From Biscogniauxia marginata (lineage: Eukaryota; Ascomycota; Sordariomycetes; Xylariales; Xylariaceae): a stretch of DNA of 64,000 nt. Made by a program: the position numbers and the translations under genes. The stretch spans positions 186,001 to 250,000 of the forward strand of contig MU404104.1 of NCBI GenBank assembly GCA_022695795.1, read 5' to 3'. How positions within the stretch are numbered: position 1 is the stretch's first letter; each line of letters opens with the position of its first letter. Below the pieces are notes generated by a model. That model did not search any database. It had not been told where the DNA came from and saw nothing but the letters and a program-made list of their open reading frames with translations. Below are positions 25,236-36,725 of this stretch, piece by piece.

Positions 25236-26253
25236 ATGCTGTTTTTCGGGGTTTTGATCACAATGGCTTTCAGCCTCTGCAAGTTAACAGCCGCCGCAGA
25301 GCTAGTGAAGCGTGCCGCTTTGGAAGAGGTGGCGAACTTTGGAGAGAACTCATCAGGGACGAAGATGTACATTTATGTGCCAGAAAACCTCGCAGAGAAC
25401 CCGCCTATCATCGTCGCTATACATTACTGTTCGGGCACGGCAGCGGCGTACTTCTCCGGAACCCCCTATGCGACATTGGCGGACACACATGGCTTCATCG
25501 TGATATATCCCGAGTCGCCTTACGAAGGAACATGCTGGGACGTGTCCTCAGATGAGGCGCTGACACACGACGGCGGCGCTGATAGCAACTCAATTGCTAA
25601 CATGGTCATGTATACACTGGAGCAGTATAATGGCGACGCAAAGAGGGTTTTCGTAACTGGGAGCTCGTCTGGTGCCATGATGACGGCAAGCTCATCCTTG
25701 CTGGTCTCAAGGATATCCATGCTAACCATGACCTAGAATGTCCTTGCGGCCACATATCCAGGCATGTTCGCTGCCGGTGTCGTATATGCCGGTGTTCCGG
25801 CTGGGTGCTTCTACACGGGAACCGTGAACGGGTGGAACAGCACTTGCTCGCAGGGTCGGATCGCCGAGAGTCAAGAATACTGGGCCGCAACGGCCAGGGC
25901 TATGTATCCAGGCTATGAGGGTGCTCGGCCGAGGATGCGCATCCATCATGGCTCCGCGGACACCACGCTCTATCCGCAGAACTACAACGAGACAATCAAG
26001 CAGTGGACTGGCGTTTTCGGTTATCCGGATACGCCGATAGAAACATTCGCCGACGACCCAGCTAGCCCGTATACGCGATACGTGTATGGGGAGAATGTGG
26101 AGGGCGCGTATGGCACGGTTAGTTTCTCTCTCTAAGCAAACTTGCCAGACGACAACAACGACTGATGAATATATACTCTAGGGTATTACACACAATATAC
26201 AGATTTTCGGGGATGCTGATTTAGAGTGGTTTGGCATTTCGGCAAATTCCTAA
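25236..26253 (+). CDS. CE1-type acetylxylan/feruloyl esterase (PHB-depolymerase fold)
   Basis: Exons are 25236-25685, 25737-26117 and 26182-26253, giving 300 aa. Intron 1 (51 nt) begins GC rather than GT (GCAAGC) and ends CTAG with a GCTAACC branch site. Removing it restores the family sequence GAMMT|NVLAATYPG, and leaving it in gives a stop. Intron 2 is 64 nt. The start at 25236 is preferred because it gives a signal peptide (MLFFGVLITMAFSLCKLTAAA); an in-frame ATG at 25140 lies upstream. Visible features: YVPENL near the start, oxyanion region IVAIHYCSGTAAAY, nucleophile in GSSSGAMM, Asp region MRIHHGSADTTLYPQNY and His in GITHNI. The enzyme is secreted and removes acetyl or feruloyl groups from plant xylan. 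There is no carbohydrate-binding module; sequence alone cannot separate the two activities. Confidence 0.9.
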
Positions 26254-27360
26254 GGGTCTTCAGTTGGATTGTTCACATTTGATTGACATTGATAAAAGTA
26301 ACTCAGGGCCTCTCAGACTCATTATAACACCAATCAGGCCATGGTGCGTTTCTCGTTAGTGAGAGCCGTGCAGTGTTTATTGATTCAAGTATTTTGACGG
26401 ATAATTTATCTTTACTTGTTAATATGTGCCCCCTGCTATTAAGTCGGTACTTGGGAACTGGCTTATATGGAGAATAACTAACACTGGTGCTTATGTATCA
26501 CATTAAGCATACCAAATTATAAACCCATCTATATTTAATTGTTTGTATGCACGTACGCCAACGAATGCAACCCACCTAACCCATTTTCTCTTACATTAGG
26601 TCAACTTTTGAATAAAGCCGAACTTGCTCTCGATGTTGATCTTAAGTGAAATTTGGTTAAGGGAGCCAATACATTACGTTCAGAGCAAGCCGACATTGTT
26701 GAAATTAGGCACCTGTTGCTGGCGTTTTTAACATATGATTTTCCCAGTATACACTCTATAAACATCCTAGATCCAGTTTCTCGTTGCCTCTGTCCAATCC
26801 CGCAACGAATACTAAACTGACCTGTCACATCACCTCTGAACCAACCGTTTACTCAACCAGCCTGGAGTGGCTACATGTATGTCTTGAAACAACCTTTGCC
26901 TCATCACGTAAGCTTTCCGCCCCAATGACAGCCTGTTAAGCCTGAGGCAGAATTTATACGACTCTCCCCCCCAACACCCCGTCCTGCTCGGAAGGTTGTA
27001 TTTTACCATCCCAATGAAGCTTACCTTACTCTCCCCTTCGTATTTCAATCGATATCAGCAGAATGCTTCAATCCTCTCACACAATAAACATCAATGCTCA
27101 ACTGTTCTGACAGCTGACTCGCCGAATTACATACAATAACCGCGGTCATGGTTTGTGTTAGCCATTTCCTGATCTACCGTCGCGTTTATGATCTATACAC
27201 TACTAGTCTGTAAGATACTGATCCTTTATCTAGTAGGAATAGGTAAATATTGATTATCCAGGCTGTGCGAAGATTCAACTTGATTCGTTTTACTCACAAT
27301 ACGTAAAAGGACTTCTAACAGCTCTCGGTTAAGCGTCTTCAGAGTGAGGAAACTAGCACA
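26254..27360. other. Intergenic region
   Basis: No supported gene. Short minus-strand frames at 26601-26828 and 26830-27048 have no recognisable motifs and no splice structure linking them. The region contains the promoter of the ankyrin gene that starts at 27361. Confidence 0.45.
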
Positions 27361-30335
27361 ATGGAGGCCATCGGCGCCAGTGCCAACGTTCTAGCATTCG
27401 TCCTCTTAGGACTTAAGTGCGCGAAGACAATACATAATACTCTCTCGATTGTGAAAGATGGTCCTCCCACCGTGCAGCGACTAGCGAATACCATTTTGCA
27501 CCTACACTGGACACTGGAGCAAATCAAACAGTCTCGAGCTGCCGCTGACGACGTTTCGCTCCGAGGACAAATTCAAAACTGTGTGCAACACCTTAGTTCG
27601 TTGGCGGCAGTCATAGAAAAGCTACAGATTTATCCGAATGAAAGGACCACCGGCCGAATATGGAGGCGCCTGAGGTTGGTCATGGACGAAAAGACATTGA
27701 ACATGATTGATGGCCAGGTGACCCAGCAAGCTGCAATGCTGAGTCTGAGATTGAATGTTCTTTCAAGGTTTGTCCGAGCTCACCGATTTAGATGTCGTAT
27801 AATCCTCCTAATTATCGGGCCAGTAATATACTCTACGAATCGAGAGAGGAGGGTATTCTATTCGGCCGACGTATGGAGCAGCTCGACGCATCCATACAGA
27901 CGCAGCGTCAGTGTCATACTATAGGGCTTTCTCAACTTGAAGCAAGCCTTTCTAGTAACCTTCTCAGCCACAACAGCGACATGCAGGAAAAGTTGTCCTC
28001 ACTTCAACAGGCCATTGAAGCAAGAGCATCTATCTCTGCCCAAGATACGAACTCCATGCACACGATTCTCCAAGAGATAAGGGACCGTGTTATCTCCCCT
28101 CGAGAAGCTGTACCTTTCCAGCCGATTCCGGAGAATACAGAAGGCAATGGATCTCACATTTATCCACAAGACTCGGGCACCTGTTCTGACAATTCGGGAC
28201 CCGAGAATGAGATGATAGATTGTATCAATCAGCTCAGCTGTTTAATTGATGAGAAGAGCAGGAGCATCGACACTTACGCGGACGATGATGAACAAGCAAC
28301 TTGTATCATCGAGAACATGCAGTCACTTCTTAGAACGGCCCAGAAGCGACACGACGCCATCTGCCAGATGGAAGAAAAGGCACGAGAAGATGATATAAGG
28401 AGAATAACTAAAAGATTGTTTGATGGCCAGCTCAGTCGTTTTAGCCGGTCATTCGGACATAACGAACTGTCCATAAATCAAGGGGGTAGGCCTTCACTGA
28501 TACATATTGTGACCATTATTTGCTCCTACGAGTTAACCATACATATAGTGACCAGAAAGCTAGAGCATTTACCCAATGGAGTCCTAGAGCAGACTCGAGA
28601 ATACAAAGAGACGGATATCGGGATCGGCACATTGGGCCTCATAATGCATAAGCGAATTCGATCAAACGCGGTTCATGACGCCGATGATGAACACCCGCGC
28701 CCACAAAGGAGAGGCTACGTGGACTACGAGATGACAGTAACCTTCATTCCCAAAAATAATCAGCGATTCCACATGTTCATCGCCTCTGCGCTCCAGCGCG
28801 AGCTCTTCGAGGGTGTAGCGTCCGTTTCACGACTCATGGTGAACCGGGTCTTGCCTGCTGGATCGCTAGTGTTTGAGCTTGTCAGGGAGGGGAAACTCCA
28901 AGAACTCCAGGAAATGCTTAAGAATGGCGATGCCTCGCTCCGTGACCATGATGAGTATGGCGCCTCGTTGCTCTCTGTAAGTTTCCTCATTTCGTATGCA
29001 CTAAGCAACGGTAGGTGTTGTGCATGGATTTAGTAGCACGACTGACGTCTTCATCGACTCAAGTATTCGATGCAGCAACCGGAAATGTGCAAATTCTTAG
29101 TTGACAGCGGCATCGACGTTGATCATGCGGCTTACGACAACGGCGTTCGTAACTGGGATGAGAACGGTTCATTTCTGTGCGGCCACGAAACATCCCCAGT
29201 AGACGAAATCGATAAATGCTAATAACATAACATTAGCACCCCGTTACAGATACATAATGATCCTGTATTCCGAAATGAAATTATTGATGAGCCGTCATAC
29301 ATCCGGATCAATAAATGCCGGAGGTTGCTTTTGGAAGCAGGCGCCGACCCGACCATCGAGTTAGATCAGTTCTGTTTTCTCAAAAGCGTGGCCTTCAACG
29401 GTACTCCTGTTTGTAATATCGAATTTTTAATAAATTTCTTTGGCCACAACATATTGACTATCCCACAGGGGTCACTTCGCCTGGGCTGGAGTTCAGACAC
29501 AACCCGCTATTTCGCCGATATCCGAAAATACGGGCATCAAAATGGACGTTCACTGTTCCTTCAATATTGTATAAATCAGAGCTTTGGCTACACGGCGGGA
29601 ATGTTAAAAGAATTTTTAGATTTAGGTGCCGATATCCAAGATCGCGACGAGGATGGCAGTACGTGTCTCCATTTATGCTTAGTTGGCGCCGGACATCCAA
29701 GATGCATTGGGAAACAAGAGTTCGAGGCTTTTAGGTATCTTGTCGAGAGCGGTGCGGACGTATTTGCTGTTGATTACCAGGGCCGAGCTGTTTCAGATGT
29801 TGCCTATTCAGAATCTTCAATATATCCAGATATAGGGATAGGAGGCTACGTTGGTGATCTTTGGGACTCGGTCCTCCAAAGCTGTGGCTTTGATATTGCA
29901 CAATTCCGCTCCGGCTATAAGCGTACGGCAAGATATAGCGCGAACTATACCCGGCAAATTTTCGAGCAGCTGTGGCAGGGACGAGAGGCTCATTGTCCAT
30001 ACTGGGACGATTTACCGTGGACACCTGAAGAAGCCGTGGAAGAAGATCGTGACGACCCCCAAATTGAAAGGGAAGAGGCTTCAGAGTCTAACGGTATCTT
30101 GGATGCCGAGGGAGACGATACTGAGGGAGACGAAGATGGCTCTGATAAACAAGACGACGCTAACTACCTAGGCAATAGTCGTGATGATGTCCTCTTTGGC
30201 GGATCTCCTGCATCTTGGTCGGATAACCTAGCCGGAGATCCTCTTGGTTATGGGTTAGGCCAGCAGCGGCATGATGATGCGACGCTCGCCATATTTCAGC
30301 TACCTGACATCGATCTTGAGAATCCCTGGGAGTAG
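27361..30335 (+). CDS. Ankyrin protein with PF17111-like N-terminus (926 aa)
   Basis: Exons are 27361-27767, 27824-28976, 29064-29198 and 29250-30335. Introns are 56, 87 and 51 nt, and phases agree throughout. The N-terminus (MEAIGASANVLAFVLLGLK) is a hydrophobic helix followed by an amphipathic helical region, as in the fungal PF17111-type domain that heads many NLR and ankyrin proteins. Residues about 140-330 look like coiled coil and linker. Ankyrin-like repeats lie at GKLQELQEMLKNGDASLRD, CKFLVDSGIDVDHA, RRLLLEAGADPTIE, LKEFLDLGADIQDRDEDG and FRYLVESGADVFAVDYQGR. The last 120 residues are very acidic (DDTEGDEDGSDKQDD) and low-complexity. No NTPase domain is present. Such proteins are linked to programmed cell death and non-self recognition in fungi, but a role here is inferred. 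It lies tail-to-tail with the NLR at 32125-35984. Confidence 0.82.
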
Positions 30336-30804
30336 GGACTTCCCGGGGAGGGAAGGGAGGGATTACACAGGAGTACTAGGAGCATAATTTTATACCCTAA
30401 GACAGTTCAGAGTGTTTTCTCGATAATAATCGTCCTATTTTTTTCACATATCAGATATGCTAATACCAACGGCGTTGATACTGAAACAAACAAATGCTCA
30501 TTCCGGAGCCGGCATCAAGCCTTACCACGAATTAGACATTAGACACCAATATCAAAGGGCCTGAAGAACTACTGTCAGTCGAAATTGTTAGACACGACTT
30601 AAGCAGTATCGGGGCCCGTTTCCTCGTCAAACAATGGACACCTTTGTCGAAAGACCCTTGTATATTACTCTGTATTTTCCATAGCCCGCTCTCTGGACCC
30701 TGTTGTAGTATTCGAAACATAGTAAAGGCTCTCACAGGCTTTTTCTCATTAAATTCGGTGGATTTATGTCACAGCAGCGCAAGGGGGTTCAAGACAATGC
30801 TTAA
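30336..30804. other. Short intergenic stretch before AT-rich block
   Basis: No supported gene. Base composition is normal until about 30815, where it changes abruptly to the AT-rich inverted-repeat element. Confidence 0.5.
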
Positions 30805-31488
30805 GTTCCTGGTTTATTAATAAAAATACTAAAGGTGAAAAAGAAAGAAAATCTAGAATGGTTATTAAGGCCATTTTAATAGCTAAATACATTTTAAGCT
30901 TTATTTTTAACCTTATTATTTTATAATAAATATAATAATAAGGTGTTTATTTATTATTTCATTATTAAGCTTAATATTATTAAATTATAATAATTTAATA
31001 GTTTTTAAATTTATTTATTTATAATTTATTAATTCTTTTTAATATTTTATATAAATAATAGTAAATTATATAAAGAAAAAAGAGGAGCTTTATAAACCTC
31101 CGGTTTATAAGCTTTATTTTATTAACTTTTATCTTTTTTATTTAAATTATTTAATATTAAAACTTATAAAGTCTTTTAAACTTTTATAACCCCTTATTAA
31201 CTTTATATAATAATAAATGATTTATAAAAAAAATCGAAATTAATTAATAATTAACATTATTTAAACCGTTATATTTAACTTTTTAACACGTAATTTATGT
31301 TACGACTTAGTAACACTAGGTTTAACAGGATAATAAATAATAAGTAAGCACCCCGCTATTATATTCATTATAGAATAATAAGGCTTATATAAAGCTTAAA
31401 ATGTATTTAGCTGTTAAAATGGCCTTAGCGACCATTTTAGATTTTCCTTCTTCTTTATTTTTAATATTTTTATTAATAAACTAAGAAC
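30805..31488. mobile_element. 684-bp element with about 180-bp terminal inverted repeats
   Basis: The left arm (30805-30985, beginning GTTCCTGGTTTATTAATAAA) matches the complement of the right arm (31310-31488) nearly base for base. The match includes the stretches AAATCTA.AATGGT, AGCTAAATACATTTTAAGCTT and CCTTATTATT. The 320-bp middle is AT-rich and non-coding. This is a non-autonomous TIR (MITE-like) element, or the shrunken remnant of a DNA transposon, mutated by RIP. A decayed copy of the same terminus is at about 41340-41425. No certain target-site duplication is seen (flanks TTAA and CCAA), so the superfamily is unassigned. Confidence 0.75.
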
Positions 31489-32124
31489 CCAAATATTATT
31501 TTAAACCCCTTTACGCTGCCGTGACAATTTATTTCGATTAATAATTATATTTTTAGTTAATATTTTTAAAAATTAAAATAAACATTAATAATAATTTGAA
31601 TTAATTAAAACTCTTTAAAATTTAAATAATTTAATATTATTTATTTATTATATACCTTTATATTTTTATTTTACGTGTTTATTTATAAGTTTATAATCTT
31701 TAAATATTTAATAGTTTAGTTATATATATAAATTATAAATAGTTTTTTTTTAAACTTATTAATTTATCTTATAAATTACAATTATAAAAGCTTTACTTTC
31801 ACACCTTTATATTTATATTTCAATATATTATCTTACTTTTATTTATTTATTACTTCTTTTAAAGCTTATTATTATTATTAATTTTTTTAACTTATAAAAT
31901 CATTATACTTTTTATATTAAATGAGTTTTGCATTTATAATTATTTATTTTTAGTTTTATATAATTTTTAAAAACTAATAACTAGCTACTTATTTTAAAGG
32001 GAAATAAATTACCTTTTATTTAAATATTTTAATTATTTAAGAATGGGTTTATTAAAAAGAGGGGGTTGTTAAAGGGACTTTTCTTAAAATGTAAATATTA
32101 GGACTCTAGTAAGCTAATGGAATT
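31489..32124. other. AT-rich RIP-type DNA
   Basis: AT-rich non-coding sequence abutting the 3' end of the NLR gene. It includes a TTTCGATTAATAATTATATTT motif related to the termini of the element at 38850-40622, so decayed transposon sequence is likely. No open frame. Confidence 0.5.
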
Positions 32125-35100
32125 TTACAGAAAGTCATACGGAATGAGTGCATTCATATCCGCATAGGTTAAGGCCTCTGATGTCGTGGGACTCCCTGCC
32201 CGTTTTTTGTTGTGGATGCCGAGAGCCTTGTTTAGCCATACCAATGATTCCTCGTCACAGCCCTGCACCTTTAAACAGTGGCCATAGAGATATGACATTC
32301 TCGCCGTATCACGCTCGTACATGGGGCTGTCTATCGACTGTGTGAGTACCTCGTCGAGCAAGTCGCTGTAATTCTGTGTTAGTTCACGTTTAACTCGACT
32401 AGTTAGATGATTGTGCAGGTGAAGTACCGGGCAGTTGCGTAGTCTTGAAGGAGCATTGAAGCCCTTGCCACTTGATACTGGCATAGAAGCGTCGTCCGAT
32501 TCCTTGCACCCATACACGCTGTCGCAATATCCACCGCGTCCTTGAAATCGGCCAACGCCTTCATAAGATCACCACGTCTTCGGTCTGCACGATCCAATCT
32601 CATGTTTCCGAATGCATAGTATAGAGCTGCGCTCCTGTTTCGTCGTCAGTCGTATCATGACTTGGGGGAGTAATGGTAGCATAACTTACCGAACCGATCG
32701 TTTGTCCTTCGGTCCAAATGCTGATGAGCGGTCCTTGATGGCTTGTGTAAGTGTTGCTTCCGCCGCGTCGAAGTTCCCTTGATGATGATACACTATCCCA
32801 AGGTGGTACAGTGGGGAGAAGAGCTTGTCCCTTGTAAACCCCGGTAGCGTTTCTCTGATCCTTTTCGACTCAATTAGTAGTTCAATTGCAGCCTTCCATT
32901 CCCGGCGAAAAGCCCAACCAGTTGCTAGATCGTTGTATGCCACGGCTAATATCGAAGACGGGGTATCCTTGTCTCTATGTCGATATTTCTCGATTTCGAA
33001 TGCCTGATGAGCGAATTCGAATACATCGTCACCTTCTCTTGAAGATACAGCTAGTCCAATCCTTGCACGATAGACCCGGGCTCTGTATTCATACATTATC
33101 GATGGTGAAATGTCTAGCCTCATGCTCTTCTTGTATATGTTGTCCGCTGTTTCAACCAAAGCAATCGCCTCGTGACCCGCACCACGTTCATTGCAGTACC
33201 TGCGTTAGTTAGCAAATTGTTACAAGAGTTGAATGCTCAGATCCACCAACTGTACTGCCTCCAAGAGAAGCTCTGGTAAGTCCATAGTAGCTAGTCCTTC
33301 TAGATCAAGGTTCGACCATTCTTCATGTACGTCTCTCAAGTGGAGGATGTGTGGGAATACGCGGCGGCATCTCTCCCAACGATCAACATTTGTGGCTGTG
33401 CCAGTAACATAGTCCCTGTTGAGAAAGGGCCACATGGATGCAACGCAGCTTATGGCCATCTTTATCAAGGTATCAGCTTTTTCTGTTTGAACTATTAAAT
33501 TCCGCGTGAGGTCTTGGACGAGACGATGGATTCGAAGATCACCTGTCTCGCGTGACACATCAATCAAAGATTTATCAGCAAGCTGTTTACGTGATGCGAT
33601 ATACGAAGCTTCGTCCACAAAGTGGCCGTTGTATTCCGAGAATTGCGAGCTCGGCATTAGGAGCTCATGTGGTATTAACTCCGGATCAAGCAAAGACAGT
33701 ATGCCAAGCAACTCGAACGAGCTTCTGTGATTTTCGTACAGATTCTCTAGGGACCAAATTGTGACCAAATTGTCTTTGATACCAGGGTCATCCTGGAGTC
33801 GTCTCAATAACTTGTGCTTGGTAGGCCAGACTTGTCGGAATTTGGAGATTGTTAAATGTTCATCAAATATGAGGGAGCCAAGTTGCTCAATTGCCATTGG
33901 AAATCCTTCAACCCATTCCGCTATTTGAGTTGCATCCCGAATCGATTGCACATCATGACTGTGGTCGTTGCTGTAAGCCCGAAGGAGCTGCACTGCGTCC
34001 TTGATGGGGAGTCCCTCCAAGCGTATAGATTCAGAACCGAAGAGGCCGCGTGGTGCTATTAACGGATTTCGACTGGTGATTAGGATCTTTCCGGAATTCC
34101 CGGGAGGCCAAAACTTATTAAGCGTATCGGCGGTCTCTGCATTGTCGTATATTAGCAGCCATTTGATAGCAGTGCGTGGTGTGTTAGCATCAGGAATCCC
34201 CCTGATCGGATCAGCAAGCCACAGCCTGAAGACTTCGGACGACTTTTCCGAATCTTTCTGATCACAAGAATCCACAAGACCTAAATTCGTTGCGATTTGA
34301 CTGTACTCGTCTCGCAGCCGAGTCTCGGAATCAGCAACTACGAAAAAGATAGCGTCGAAGTCGTCTTTGAAGTTAGCAAAGAATTTACAACTGAGCTCGG
34401 TTTTGCCCACGCCGCCCAAGCCTGTGATAGTGCATATGCGATGATTCAATGTGTTCGGACCATTGGGACCTAAGTGCTTCGGGAAAAGAGCGGCCTCGAG
34501 CTGCTTTAGTTCGCTTTCTCTTGCCTGGAAATATCTCGATTGGCGGTTGCTTAATATAGTCGGAATGTGGTGAAAGGGCAACTTCACTAATCTCTCATTC
34601 AAGATAAAATTGCCGCGAGGAGGTATTTTTACGAAGCCTGACCCAGTGGAAGAATCTGAAGACGACGATCGCGGGCTGTTTGACGGCGCGGGAGGCGGCA
34701 TGTCTTGAATCCGGGAAGCAGTGTCCAGCGCATTAGAGCCCGAAGAAGACAAGCCATACAGCGGCGCTGCATTGTCGGCCATGGTCTTTGTAACCTCTAT
34801 AATTACTTCATAAGCCCAGCTCATACTTATAAAACCTAAAGCGTACGGACACATACCTCGTCGTGGTTGATTTAGCCAGCGTTGGATTGTGAACTCAACG
34901 AGTTTATAACCATTGTCTTCAGGACTGTCAAATCTTGTCATCTCCCGATGATCCTTCTCGATTCCGGCTGGAATATTGCCGGCTAAAACTGCCGATTCGT
35001 AGTCAACCACCTAAAAATGCCGTCAGCCTCACATGACTGATTCTCAGAAATCAGAAACAGGAGTGACATACCACGCCAATTCCCGTTATGGGCTTAGTTT

Positions 35101-35984
35101 CATAGAAACATTTTACTTCTACAGGTGGCAAGTGATACCTGCCTCTCGACCTTAAATGTTGATCGAAGCGTTCCTGTAGCTTCTTCAGCTCGTCTGAACC
35201 TTTCTGAAGCTCTCGCAAATTGGTCGAGTTGGTCTGTTTCACCAGTCCAACTGCGCTGGCCAAATGCTTGGCGAACTTCGCGATCGCTGCCCCACTATGA
35301 GGTGTACCCAGGAACACGATCCCACGCGTTGATTGACAGATGAGAGCAATATGATTCTCCACAGTCCACTGTGAACGAATCAAAGCCTTGGCAGATGGAT
35401 CAGCTCGAGGGATAGCTTGCAAGCAACAGTGTTACCTACGTCCTTGCAAACAATTCCGCCCAGGCTATGGCAAATAAAGAAGATGGGCCGCTAAGAAGCT
35501 GTGTCAGCGCACGGTTCGGGGAGCCTGTTACTAGGAGCAATAATTTGTATGTATGTAGGTACCTGTTTGGCATCCTGGTCTGCCCGATGAGATGCAAGGG
35601 TTTCTAGGAGAGTCTGAGATTGCTGTTCAATACCATATATCGCGACCTTGTTCAGAAAACCGTTCCAATCGGTCACTCTGGAGTCATAACCATAGGCCAT
35701 GATCCTAGCACGAGGGACGCTGTTAGACAGAAATGCTTCTAACCATGACACAGACATGTCTAAATGCCGCCATGTATCCTCCTGGTGACCATTCAAACCG
35801 TGCACAAACACAATACTGCAAGAAGCGGGAGTTAGTAACGCTCCCGATCCAGTACAACCTAGGCCGTAGCCCGCACAAATACGTACTCCGCAATGGGATT
35901 CTCCGGATTCGCGAGTATTTTCAGACCACTCGGTGTTCCTGAACGAGATTCTCTGCTTTTTATCCGACGAAAAATATTACGCAT
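32125..35984 (-). CDS. Fungal NLR: SesB-like hydrolase, NB-ARC, TPR
   Basis: Nine exons on the minus strand: 35984-35887, 35815-35563, 35490-35440, 35386-35072, 35010-34857, 34796-33224, 33199-32690, 32634-32428 and 32365-32125. The joined frame is 1133 aa. Residues 1-170 form an alpha/beta-hydrolase (IVFVHGLNGHQEDTW, nucleophile in FICHSLGG, TRGIVFLGTPHSGA), as in SesB effector domains. A Ser/Pro linker follows, then NB-ARC with P-loop GLGGVGKTEL, Walker B-like WLLIYDN, ILITSR and GFPMAIEQLGS. TPR-like helical repeats follow (VAYNDLATGWAFRREWKAAIELL, LGIVYHHQGNFDAAEATL, ATARDLLDEVL). Family role: a sensor that oligomerises on ligand recognition and triggers a cell-death or immune enzyme. Two oddities: the 60-nt intron at 34797-34856 has no in-frame stop, and the gap at 33200-33223 that must be removed to avoid a TAA is only 24 nt. 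If it is not spliced, the protein ends after NB-ARC. Confidence 0.87.
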
Positions 35985-36725
35985 GGTCGCCGTCAATGAT
36001 AATGCCCCCTGCCTGGAAAGTTGCCGCTGTTAGAGGCTGTCTAAGAATGCCACGGCAGACAACAGGGATTCTTATCCTTATTTTTATCTCTTCAGAGACA
36101 TAAAAGACGTCGTTAAAAAGTGATACATATGAAGCCATCCGGAGCTCCTTGTTAGAGCTCAAGTCCTAGACAGTAAGCACATTCATGTTAAGAGAGGCTG
36201 GTCGGGCGGGGGTTCGGGCGGCTTACCTGCAGATAACGTCGACCATTCAGAACTTTGCACAGAAGCATGCCACCGAAAATGTTGGGATTGACCATGAGCC
36301 ACTTGTAGTCATTATATTAGCCGACCTATCACTACTTATAGCAGGTCACCATCTTGATAATACTCGATCGTGGTAGGAGCCTTATGATTTATAAAAGATG
36401 ACGAAGCTTTATCTCGAGCTGGACGGTCTTTGAAATGCATATCCACGGACTTGCGAGATGGAATGATTGGCTACGCGTTAATTAATTAGGTACAGATCAT
36501 ACACCCATGACGTAGTAGAGGGGATGAAGCTGGTATCAGATGTTGCTTCATGTCAAGATTGCTTGTATCCCTCCATCTTTTATAAACCACTAATCGTTCT
36601 ACTCAATGTAAGATCTTAGCGATCCGGTTAATCCGTCATTCCTCCCGCCAAAAAAAAAGAATAATATTTTTTTTACTGACTCTCAGATAATAATTGAACA
36701 AAGTCTCATCGCCGCTACATGAACC
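35985..36725. other. Intergenic region between divergent genes
   Basis: It should hold the promoters of the NLR (minus) and the dioxygenase (plus). Short frames here have no gene-like features. A run of A's and T's at about 36650-36680 is the only notable composition. Confidence 0.45.

Noticed and set aside
32366..32427. A 29-nt mini-intron near the end of the NLR
   Set aside because: A later acceptor (ATTACAG) gives a normal 62-nt intron and the expected ATARDLLDEVL sequence.
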